Origin: Roseovarius marisflavi
Lineage (GTDB): Bacteria > Pseudomonadota > Alphaproteobacteria > Rhodobacterales > Rhodobacteraceae
Direction: 5' to 3'
DNA: 64,000 nucleotides
Assembly (NCBI RefSeq): GCF_900142625.1
Contig: NZ_FRBN01000018.1
Coordinates: 1 to 64,000 of the forward strand
This document shows, in pieces, positions 18,109 through 25,353 of the stretch (positions within the stretch are counted from its first letter, which is position 1; each line of letters begins with the position of its first letter). Under the pieces are notes generated by a model, which worked only from the letters and a program-made list of their open reading frames with translations, was not told the DNA's origin and searched no databases. A program made the translations under genes and the position numbers.

Positions 18109-18863
18109 TAGCGCGCGTCGCCACCATCGCCGCCTCGGCCACCCTCGCGCTTGTCCTCTGGCAGGCTCTAGTGACGCTGGCCGATCTGCCGCCCTTTATC
18201 TTGCCGGGGCCGGGGCGGGTGTTTGAAACCCTCTGGAAAAGCCGCGCATTGATCGCCCATCATGCCACCATCACCGGGGCCGAGGTCTTGCTTGGGCTGG
18301 CGTTGGGGGCGATCCTTGGCGGATTTTCAGCGATCGGGCTTGCCGCCTCGCCGATGGCGCGCCGGTTGATCCGTCCGATGATGGTGTTCAGCCAGTCGAT
18401 CCCGGTCTTTGCCCTCGCACCGATTCTGACGCTCTGGCTGGGCTATGGGCTTTGGTCCAAAGTGGCGATGGCGCTTTTGATCATCTATTTTCCTGTTACG
18501 TCGGCGTTTTTTGACGCGTTGATGCGCACGCCCCAGCACTGGCTTGATCTGGGGCGGATCATGGGGGCGAATCGACACCGCCTTATGTGGCATATCCGGG
18601 TGCCTGCTGCCCTGCCCGGCTTTGCCTCGGGGTTGCGGCTGGCGGCGGTCTATGCCCCGATCGGGGCGATCATCGGCGAATGGGTCGGGGCCTCAAAGGG
18701 CCTTGGCTACCTCATGCTTCTGGCGAACGGGCGCGCCAAGATTGACCTCATGTTCGCGGCGCTGATCGTGCTGGCGGTTCTGACGCTCCTGCTGCATGCC
18801 GGGGTGGACCGGGCCTGTCGCAAATGGCTCGATGGCAAGGCTGCAAAGCATGGTCATGCCTAA
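18105..18863 (+). CDS. thiX: Thiamine-precursor ABC transporter permease
   Basis: A 252-residue inner-membrane permease of the BPD_transp_1 (SsuC/TauC/ThiX) type with about six helices. The cytoplasmic EAA loop, which contacts the ATPase, is near ALMRTPQHWLDLGRIMGANR. A second typical feature is the GAIIGEWVGASKGLGYLM segment. It overlaps tenA by four bases and belongs to the TPP-riboswitch operon. No thiY-type receptor follows; the next gene is a separate cation-transporter homologue. Confidence 0.9.
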   Translation: MIARVATIAASATLALVLWQALVTLADLPPFILPGPGRVFETLWKSRALIAHHATITGAEVLLGLALGAILGGFSAIGLAASPMARRLIRPMMVFSQSIPVFALAPILTLWLGYGLWSKVAMALLIIYFPVTSAFFDALMRTPQHWLDLGRIMGANRHRLMWHIRVPAALPGFASGLRLAAVYAPIGAIIGEWVGASKGLGYLMLLANGRAKIDLMFAALIVLAVLTLLLHAGVDRACRKWLDGKAAKHGHA

Positions 18864-18926
18864 GGCATGTGCAGCGCTGTGCAAGCCTTCTGCCCCATGA
18901 TATGCACGCCCTGAAAGCGAGGGCAC

Positions 18927-19541
18927 ATGTCCAGACACCACGACCACACCACCAGCTTTGAGGGAATATCCGCCGATTACAAACGGCGGCTGTGGATCGT
19001 GATTGCCCTGAATGCAGCGATGTTTCTGGTCGAGATGAGCGCCGGGCACCTGGCGCAATCCCAGGCGCTTCAGGCCGACGCGCTTGATTTTCTCGGCGAT
19101 GCTCTGACCTATGGCATCTCGCTTGCGGTGATTGGTAAAGCCGCCCGTGTTCGCAGCACCGTCGCCCTCGCCAAGGGCATAAGCCTTGCCCTCATGGGGG
19201 CGTGGGTGTTCGGCTCGACCCTCTACCGGGTGTTTTACCTCGGCCTGCCTGAGGCCTCGATCATGGGCAGTGTAGGGGTCTTGGCGCTCGCCACAAATGT
19301 TGCGAGTGTGCTTTTGCTGCTGCGCTACAAGGATGGGGATGCCAATGTGCGCTCGGTCTGGCTTTGCTCGCGTAATGACGCGATCGGCAATGTCGCGGTG
19401 ATCATCGCCGCCCTCGCCGTCTGGGGCACGACAACAGGCTGGCCCGATGTGATCGTGGCGGCAGTGATGGCTGGGCTATTTCTGTCGTCTGCCTTTCAGA
19501 TCGTCACCCAGGCCTGGCACGAACGTCGCCACGAAGCGTAA
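18927..19541 (+). CDS. Cation diffusion facilitator-like transporter, membrane domain only
   Basis: A 204-residue protein with about six helices and a short His-rich N terminus (MSRHHDHTTSF). QADALDFLGDAL and SRNDAIGNVAVI correspond to the paired Asp-containing metal sites on helices 2 and 5 of CDF transporters, which export Zn, Co or other divalent cations in exchange for protons. The C-terminal cytoplasmic dimerisation domain of typical CDF proteins (about 90 residues) is missing, and the protein ends right after the sixth helix. It lies 63 bases after thiX and may have its own promoter. Confidence 0.82.
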   Translation: MSRHHDHTTSFEGISADYKRRLWIVIALNAAMFLVEMSAGHLAQSQALQADALDFLGDALTYGISLAVIGKAARVRSTVALAKGISLALMGAWVFGSTLYRVFYLGLPEASIMGSVGVLALATNVASVLLLLRYKDGDANVRSVWLCSRNDAIGNVAVIIAALAVWGTTTGWPDVIVAAVMAGLFLSSAFQIVTQAWHERRHEA

Positions 19542-19609
19542 CGCAGAAAATTCGACGAAAATATCGCCACTGCGTCGCAAGGCCACCTTTGAAATCTCGA
19601 AGGGCGCAA

Positions 19610-20281
19610 TCACGCCGAAGCAGCGCGTTCCGCCAAGCCCTCACGAAGCGCCGCCGCCTCTGCCGTAAAATGACACCCGGTTGGCGCACACTCCGTGATC
19701 CGGTCGATCCGGAAATGCCTGAAATCCAGCCGCAGGGTGCACCAGGCAATCAGAATCACCACATCAATATAATAAATCAACGCCAAGGGTTGGATCGCCC
19801 TGCGACTTTGACGCTCTTCCAGATCGAGATAGGCAATTTCAATCTCGGCCTCATCGCGGATATATCGACGCAACTGCTCGGCATCGGCCCCATCCTGCGA
19901 TATCCGGTTCCAGCCCGAAACATGCAGGGGCACCTGCGGCGCCTTGCCCGGCATCGCACTGGCGATCTTTTCCCCGGCCCGCCGCGCCGCGCGTTCAAGA
20001 CCGGCATCCCCGGTACGATGCAACAAGGCCATGCCCACATAAAGCGCCTCAAGTTCCTCGGCGGCAAACATGAGCGGCGGCAAATCAAATCCCGCTCGCA
20101 GAACATAGCCGACACCGGCCTCCCCCTCGACGGGCACGCGCATCGCCTGAAGCGCGGCCACATCACGATAGATCGTGCGCGGAGTTACTTCCAGTTCATC
20201 AGCCAGCGCACGCGCTGTCACCGCTCCGCGCGCCGAGCGGAGAATCTGAATGATATCGAACATGCGGATCGAACGGGTCAT
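19610..20281 (-). CDS. YafY-family (HTH-WYL) transcriptional regulator
   Basis: A 223-residue regulator with an N-terminal winged HTH (about 1-55; LADELEVTPRTIYRDVAAL) and a C-terminal WYL-type domain. The WYL ligand region has become PLALIYYIDVVILIAWCTL. It is divergent from a three-gene operon. A perfect 22-base palindrome lies between the start codons and is the probable operator for control of itself and the operon. Confidence 0.9.
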   Translation of the reverse strand: MTRSIRMFDIIQILRSARGAVTARALADELEVTPRTIYRDVAALQAMRVPVEGEAGVGYVLRAGFDLPPLMFAAEELEALYVGMALLHRTGDAGLERAARRAGEKIASAMPGKAPQVPLHVSGWNRISQDGADAEQLRRYIRDEAEIEIAYLDLEERQSRRAIQPLALIYYIDVVILIAWCTLRLDFRHFRIDRITECAPTGCHFTAEAAALREGLAERAASA

Positions 20282-20300
20282 GTCACCACCCTAGCACATC

Positions 20301-20322
20301 TGCTGACAGGATGCTGTCAGCA
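20301..20322. promoter_or_regulatory. Perfect palindrome, probable YafY-type operator
   Basis: TGCTGACAG-GATG-CTGTCAGCA has nine-base perfect arms with a four-base centre. It lies 19 bases upstream of the regulator start and 40 bases upstream of the divergent operon start. TGACAG/CTGTCA dyads are the usual kind of site for this regulator family. Confidence 0.8.
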
Positions 20323-20362
20323 TGGGGTCGCTATCCTGAAACCACATAAACAGGAGCTTCGG

Positions 20363-20815
20363 ATGCTTGAAAACCACAACGCCAGAACCGGCCGCCTCCT
20401 CCCGGTCTGGACCATCGAAATCCAGACCCTTGCCGAAGATACCGACCGGCTTCTGGATGCGGTGAAGCAGGTCCACCCCCTGGGATATGGCCGCTATCAA
20501 CGCAACGCGTCCATCTCGGCCGTCGGACGAGAAACCACCCAGCCCGAGCCCCGCTCCACCACAGCCAAGCATAAGGCCGGGTTTCGCGCGGGAACAACGG
20601 AAACCTACCCGATGGTCGAGCTGAAAATCTCGATCGAACGCAATCTGAAAGCGCTGGAACAGGTCATGGATGCCCTGATCGACGCCCATCACTACGAAGA
20701 ACCCGTGATCTTTGTGCGGCAAGACTGGGCCAGCCGCGCCGCCTATGATCCCAACAGGAGCAATCCAAACCGCTGGTGGAACAATGGCCGCGGCCTGCCC
20801 AGCCCCCTGACATGA
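20363..20815 (+). CDS. Small protein with CutA/NIF3-C-terminal-like fold, function unknown
   Basis: A 150-residue cytosolic protein without signal or membrane segments. The alternating strand-helix pattern (LLPVWTIEIQTL; then MVELKISIERNLKALEQVMDAL; then EEPVIFVRQDW) resembles the ferredoxin-like PII/CutA/YqfO-C fold seen in proteins that form trimers and bind metals or nucleotides. The C terminus is rich in Asn and Trp. CAGGAG precedes the ATG at 20363. It is the first gene of the operon facing the YafY-type regulator. I cannot assign a function beyond the fold guess. Confidence 0.7.
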   Translation: MLENHNARTGRLLPVWTIEIQTLAEDTDRLLDAVKQVHPLGYGRYQRNASISAVGRETTQPEPRSTTAKHKAGFRAGTTETYPMVELKISIERNLKALEQVMDALIDAHHYEEPVIFVRQDWASRAAYDPNRSNPNRWWNNGRGLPSPLT

Positions 20816-20827
20816 GAGAACCGCAAC

Positions 20828-21010
20828 ATGATCAAATACTACTATCCCAACGGCGACACCTGCTATCGTGCCCTGCACACGGCCCATGCGGTCTATCACA
20901 GCAAGGATGGCCGCCTGATCGCGCGCGCCATGCGGCCCGACAATTCCGAGCTTTACGAATTTGAAATCACCGCGTTCGAACTGGTCGAGCCCGGCGTTCG
21001 CTGTTTCTGA
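20828..21010 (+). CDS. 60-residue conserved-looking hypothetical protein
   Basis: A short protein (MIKYYYPNGDTCYRALHTAH...) rich in aromatic residues, with alternating beta-type segments and an acidic C-terminal half. It has no signal peptide or membrane helix. It is 12 bases downstream of the previous gene and 14 bases upstream of the flavin-type oxidase, with AGAGAA before its ATG, so it looks like a real member of the operon. Not recognised. Confidence 0.65.
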   Translation: MIKYYYPNGDTCYRALHTAHAVYHSKDGRLIARAMRPDNSELYEFEITAFELVEPGVRCF

Positions 21011-21024
21011 GCGGGAGACCCATC

Positions 21025-21570
21025 ATGGTCATCAGCGGTAAACTCAACAAAAGCTTCACTGCCTTTATCACCCGCCAAACGATGTTCTTCGTCGCCACCG
21101 CCGATCACGATGGGCGCGTCAATCTATCGCCCAAGGGGATGGACAGGTTGAAAATTCACCGGCCCAACCGGATCACCTGGCTCAATCTCAGCGGGTCCGG
21201 CAATGAAACTGCGGCACATGTGGCGGCCACGGGACGGATGACGCTGATGTTCTGCGCCTTTGACGGCGATCCGCTGATCCTGCGAGTCTATGGTCAGGCC
21301 CGAGTCATCCACCCGCACGATCCTGACTGGCCGACCCTCGCCGAACCCTTCCCCGTGCTCCCCGGCAGCCGCCAGATCTTCGACCTTGGCATCGACCTGG
21401 TGCAGCCGTCCTGCGGCACCGGAGTTCCGGTGATGACATTCCAACGCTCGCGCGGCGAGACCGACCTGCTTCCATTTTATGACGAGATGGGCGAGGACGG
21501 CCTGCGCGCCTACCGGACCCGCAAGAATGCGCAGAGCATAGACGGCAAACCCACCGGGATCCTCGGGTAA
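21025..21570 (+). CDS. Pyridoxamine 5'-phosphate oxidase-like flavin-binding protein
   Basis: A 181-residue split-beta-barrel protein of the PNPOx-like family. FVATADHDGRVNLSPKGMD at about residues 22-40 and the strand NRITWLNLSGSGNETAAHV are the typical FMN-contact region. MTLMFCAFDGDPLILRVYGQARVI is the following barrel. These proteins bind FMN, F420 or haem and act as general stress-related oxidoreductases. It is not the PdxH enzyme. It is the third gene of the YafY-linked operon, followed by AAATACTC element copy 2. Confidence 0.85.
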   Translation: MVISGKLNKSFTAFITRQTMFFVATADHDGRVNLSPKGMDRLKIHRPNRITWLNLSGSGNETAAHVAATGRMTLMFCAFDGDPLILRVYGQARVIHPHDPDWPTLAEPFPVLPGSRQIFDLGIDLVQPSCGTGVPVMTFQRSRGETDLLPFYDEMGEDGLRAYRTRKNAQSIDGKPTGILG

Positions 21571-21597
21571 AAAGGCCCGTCTTTCAAACAGGCCGGT

Positions 21598-21621
21598 CTT
21601 TCACCTTTCCCGAAATACTCC
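21598..21621 (+). repeat. Intergenic AAATACTC element, copy 2
   Basis: CTTTCACCTTTCC followed by cgAAATACTCC, 28 bases after the stop of the flavin-binding protein gene and before the convergent methyltransferase gene. Same orientation as all other copies. Confidence 0.75.
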
Positions 21622-21715
21622 CGCCGGAGGCATCCCTGGCTGACCACCCGCAACTCGCCAGCCCTTATAGACCCCGCCCCTTTTGCGGGCGCGGGGTAGG
21701 CGGGCGGCACCAGCC

Positions 21716-23278
21716 TCAGAAATCCGTCGGTGCGCCACCTTCGGCCTTGCGCCGCTCGACAAAGGCCGCAAGCTCCTCGCGGATGCTCTCCTGCATTGGC
21801 GGCGCCTCAAAACTCGCGATGATTTCGAGATAGATCTGATGCGCCCGTGCCGGGGTCCAGACCGCCCCGGCGGCCTCCCATGCCTCATAGTTGCGCCAGT
21901 CGCTCAGGAAGGGCTGATAAAACGCGGTGGTATAGCGGTCCTGGGTGTGCTGAATGCCAAAGAAATGCCCCTGATCGCCCACTTCGCGAATGGCATCAAT
22001 GGCAATGTCGTCGACACCTGTGGCAGTCAGCATCGGGTCCATATAGCGCTGGATATGCTGCAATATCTCGCAATCCATCACGAATTTCTCGGGGCTGGCG
22101 ATCAAGCCGCCCTCAAGCCATCCGGCCGCGTGATAGACCATATGCGCGCCCGACTGCACCGCCGACCACAGGCTGTTCGAGGTCTCCCATATCGCCTGAC
22201 CGTCGGGCACGTTGGCGGCGCAAACACCGCTTGCGCGCATCGGCAGCTTGTAGAATCGCGCCATCTGCCCGGTCATCTGGGTGGCGCGCATATATTCGGG
22301 GGTGCCAAAGGCGGGCGCACCTGATTTCATGTCGACATTGCTGGTGAACGTCCCGATGGCACAGGCCGCGCCGGGACGGATCAGCTGCGCCAGCACAACC
22401 GCGCAGAGCGCCTCGGCCAGCGATTGCGCAACCGCGCCCGCCATGGTGACCGGAGCCATCGCGCCGGCAAGGGTAAACGGCGTCACCACAAGCCCCTGAT
22501 TGCGCCGCGCCATCCGCATCCAGCCATCGAGCATCGGAAAGTCATGCTTGAGCGGCGAGGTCGAGTTGATGTTGGTATACATCCGCGGTTTTTCTTCGAA
22601 TTCCTCATGGCTGAGACCGCCCGCGATGCGCACCATTTCCATCACATCCTCGACCCGTTCCTTGCCAAGGCAATAGGCATGCGCCACCTTGTCAGTCAGC
22701 GTCAGCTTGTCATAAAGCACGTCCAGATGGCGGACACTGGCATGGATATCCTGAGGCTCGACCGGATAGCCGCCGACGAAATGCACACAGTTGAAATACT
22801 GGCTCAGCATCAGAAGGTGCTGACACATCTCGCGGGTGCCGGTCACCTTGCGGCCAATCTTCATGTCCCAATAACTGGGTGGCGAGGACACGTTGCCAAA
22901 GTTGAGGTGCCGCCCGCCAATGGTCAGGGTGTGATCGGGATTGCGCGGCGTGATCGTCCATTGCTCGGGGGCCAGGGCGATCGTCTCCATCACGAAATCG
23001 CGCCCCATCCGGACGTTTTCACCCTCGATGGTGCACCCGCCCGAGGCACGCAGGATCTCGACCGCTTCGGGATTGAGAAAGGTGATGCCGATCTCTTCGA
23101 GAATCCGCATCGCGCCGTTGTGAATGGCCTCTACCCCTGCCGGATCCAGAGGCTCTGTCGGGCGGTCGGTATTGATTGGTGGGTTCCAGGGCATCTGTTC
23201 GATGACCGCGCTGCCGCGCCGGGCCACACTGCCCGCGCGCCCGCCGCTGCGTGTTCTGCGTTTGAGATCTTCCGCCAT
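21716..23278 (-). CDS. Trimethylamine methyltransferase (MttB) family protein, non-pyrrolysine
   Basis: A 520-residue member of the MttB superfamily (COG5598), TIM-barrel methyltransferases that move a methyl group from a quaternary or tertiary amine to a corrinoid protein. The body is recognisable by NINSTSPLKHDFPMLDGW and TPFTLAGAMAPVTMAGAVA. The frame is open throughout without an in-frame amber codon, so it belongs to the non-pyrrolysine branch, whose known substrates include glycine betaine, proline betaine and carnitine. The N terminus (1-25) is basic and probably disordered. No corrinoid-binding partner or reactivase gene lies in the window. Confidence 0.9.
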   Translation of the reverse strand: MAEDLKRRTRSGGRAGSVARRGSAVIEQMPWNPPINTDRPTEPLDPAGVEAIHNGAMRILEEIGITFLNPEAVEILRASGGCTIEGENVRMGRDFVMETIALAPEQWTITPRNPDHTLTIGGRHLNFGNVSSPPSYWDMKIGRKVTGTREMCQHLLMLSQYFNCVHFVGGYPVEPQDIHASVRHLDVLYDKLTLTDKVAHAYCLGKERVEDVMEMVRIAGGLSHEEFEEKPRMYTNINSTSPLKHDFPMLDGWMRMARRNQGLVVTPFTLAGAMAPVTMAGAVAQSLAEALCAVVLAQLIRPGAACAIGTFTSNVDMKSGAPAFGTPEYMRATQMTGQMARFYKLPMRASGVCAANVPDGQAIWETSNSLWSAVQSGAHMVYHAAGWLEGGLIASPEKFVMDCEILQHIQRYMDPMLTATGVDDIAIDAIREVGDQGHFFGIQHTQDRYTTAFYQPFLSDWRNYEAWEAAGAVWTPARAHQIYLEIIASFEAPPMQESIREELAAFVERRKAEGGAPTDF

Positions 23279-23388
23279 GTCATGCTCTCCGCGTGCTCGT
23301 CTGATTTAACGAAACACCGCTCTTGCGGGGGCTACATGCCGCTTTGCGACTTATCCTGTCGTTTTTGCTGTTCGCGATCCCCTGCCGG

Positions 23389-24279
23389 TCACTCCGCCGC
23401 CCTCGCGGCCGCCCGCCGCCCGCTGAACCAGAGGTAAATGGCAAGGCTCACCACCACCACGGCACCCCCCAAAAGCATAAGCGGCGTCGGTGCCTCGCCG
23501 ATCCCAAGCCAGACCCAAAGCGGCCCCAGAACCGTTTCAAGCAACAGCATAAGGCTGACATTCGAGGCATGGGTATAGCGCGAGGCCAGCGAGAGCGAAA
23601 AGAACGACACCGGCAAAATCACCAGACCGCAGATCGCAATCGCCCAGACCTGGCCCTGCATCATCGCGCCGCTTCCGGTGATTGTCGCGCCCGTGGCACC
23701 AGCAATCAGCGCACCAAGACCGATCACCAACAGGATCGGTATCTGTGGCTGGGCGCGCAGGATGACAAAGTTCATCGCCAGAACCATCGCCACGCCCAGG
23801 CCCGCCAAGGCCCCCAAAAGCGCCGCGCGATCAAGGCCGACGCGCGCACCCTCGCCGCCAAAAACCGCAAGGGCGATGCCCGCCATCACCACCGCAATCG
23901 TGACCCATGTGGCCGGGCGCGTCGGTTCCTTGATGATCAGGCGGGCAAAAAGCGCGGCAAAGACCGGCACCGTTGCCACCGAAAAGAGCACGATCGAGAC
24001 CGGCGCATGGGCGATGCCAAGGCTGAACAGTGTCGCGTTGAGATACTGGCACACGAGGATCAGGGCGCCATAGCCGCTTGCCAGCACCGCAAGATCGCGC
24101 CGCCGCGTCTGGCTTGTCAGCGCCCAAAGCACAAGCATGACCGTGCCCATCAAAAGGCCGCGCCAGGCGACCATCTGATAGCCGCCCATCTCTGACAATC
24201 GCATGAACAACGCATCCGGCGTCAGGGTCAGCGCGCCAAACATGGCCAGAGCCAGACCAAACAGCGGGTGGCGCGTCAT
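23389..24279 (-). CDS. DMT-superfamily (EamA) transporter
   Basis: A 296-residue inner-membrane protein with ten predicted helices arranged as two EamA repeats of about 140 residues. The first ends near VTIAVVMAGIALAVFGGEG and the second near PLMLLGGAVVVVSLAIYLW. Members of this family export amino acids, nucleobases or other metabolites. It overlaps the upstream HAD phosphatase gene by four bases and forms an operon with it and the DUF3572 gene. The substrate is unknown. Confidence 0.88.
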   Translation of the reverse strand: MTRHPLFGLALAMFGALTLTPDALFMRLSEMGGYQMVAWRGLLMGTVMLVLWALTSQTRRRDLAVLASGYGALILVCQYLNATLFSLGIAHAPVSIVLFSVATVPVFAALFARLIIKEPTRPATWVTIAVVMAGIALAVFGGEGARVGLDRAALLGALAGLGVAMVLAMNFVILRAQPQIPILLVIGLGALIAGATGATITGSGAMMQGQVWAIAICGLVILPVSFFSLSLASRYTHASNVSLMLLLETVLGPLWVWLGIGEAPTPLMLLGGAVVVVSLAIYLWFSGRRAAARAAE

Positions 24280-24986
24280 GCCCCAAGCCAGCCGGGGATA
24301 TGTCCGATATCGGGAAAAACCACATCCGCCAACGGGGCAAGATCGGCCTCTTGGGCAGGGCCGGTCAGCACGCCAATGGTCTGCATGCCCGCGGCGCGCC
24401 CGGCCATGAGGTCATGGGTGCTGTCTCCGACCATGGCGATGCGGGCCGGATCAAGCGCCATCGCGTGCGCAAAGGCCAAAAGCGGCGCGGGCGAGGGTTT
24501 TGCCCCATGGCCGGAATCAAACCCGGCAATGAAATGGAAATGCCCGGCCACGCCCGCCGCCCCAAGATGCGCGCGCGCGCCGTGTTCGGTGTCGTTCGTC
24601 ATCACACCAAGCCGCAGACCGGTCAGGGCCAGCCCCTCAAGAAAGGGGGCCAGCGGCACGGCGGGGGCCAGCGGCGCAAGGGCCGCAGATTGCATCAGAT
24701 AGGTCTCGATCTCGTCCACCGTGCGCCGCAGCACGGCGCGCGCCAGACATTCCGCCGCCTCGCGATTGGTGCCTGCAATGATCGGGCTGGTCGGGCGAAA
24801 CCGGCGCAGCGCAAGGTCGTAGTCGGCCGCATCGGCAATCCGCTGCATCAGGGGCGCGTCGCCCTCGGCAAGGTCAAGGATCACGCTATGGGCCCAGACA
24901 CTCCAGGTGGCGTGAAAATCAAACAGCGTGCCATCCTTGTCAAACAGGATGCCATCGACCCGACGGGTTGACGCGGTGGCACTCAT
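24276..24986 (-). CDS. HAD-superfamily phosphatase, phosphoglycolate-phosphatase-like
   Basis: A 236-residue HAD hydrolase. Motif I is FDKDGTLFD (about 14-22), motif II is GVMTND, motif III is the Lys of KPSP, and motif IV is MVGDSTHD. The helical cap between motifs I and II is of the C1 type as in Gph. It would dephosphorylate a small sugar or carboxylate phosphate in the cytosol. Its ATG overlaps the stop of the DUF3572 gene, and its own stop overlaps the EamA start, so the three are translated in sequence. Confidence 0.88.
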   Translation of the reverse strand: MSATASTRRVDGILFDKDGTLFDFHATWSVWAHSVILDLAEGDAPLMQRIADAADYDLALRRFRPTSPIIAGTNREAAECLARAVLRRTVDEIETYLMQSAALAPLAPAVPLAPFLEGLALTGLRLGVMTNDTEHGARAHLGAAGVAGHFHFIAGFDSGHGAKPSPAPLLAFAHAMALDPARIAMVGDSTHDLMAGRAAGMQTIGVLTGPAQEADLAPLADVVFPDIGHIPGWLGA

Positions 24987-25261
24987 GTCCAGTTGATCTG
25001 TTCTGCGCCGGGCAAAACCACCCGTGCCATCATCGGGGTTTCATAGCTCAGGCCCTGCGTGTCGCAGAATTCCACAACCCAGGCATCGTCCATCATTAAG
25101 AAGTCTAAAACCGCGCCAAGGAATTCCGGCTCGGTGGCGCGCGCCCGCAAATCGGTCTCTGACGCGCCGCTTGCCCCTAAAAACACCGGCAAAAGCTCGT
25201 CATGCCCGGCCAGCCAGGCCAAAGCCTGCAATGCGATCGTCTCGGCGGATTCTTGCTTCAT
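24983..25261 (-). CDS. DUF3572 family protein
   Basis: A 92-residue acidic, helical protein (MKQESAETIALQALAWLAGH...; ending FLMMDDAWVVEFCDTQGL). This matches the small alphaproteobacterial DUF3572 family of unknown function. The frame extends upstream to 25321, but the ATG at 25261 starts exactly where the family starts. It is the first gene of a minus-strand operon and is divergent from the PleD-like gene, 92 bases away. Confidence 0.8.
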   Translation of the reverse strand: MKQESAETIALQALAWLAGHDELLPVFLGASGASETDLRARATEPEFLGAVLDFLMMDDAWVVEFCDTQGLSYETPMMARVVLPGAEQINWT

Positions 25262-25353
25262 GTTCAACCAGGTTAATTCCGTGAAAGGTTTTCTTAACTT
25301 CTGACATGGATAGTCGAGCAAGCAAAAAGGGCAAGTCAGAAAGGCGCTGTGCC

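Noticed and set aside
19548..19565. GAAAATTCGACGAAAATATCG, similar to the GAAAATTCG palindrome
   Set aside because: Only one arm matches; it has no symmetric partner and no AAATACTC element nearby.
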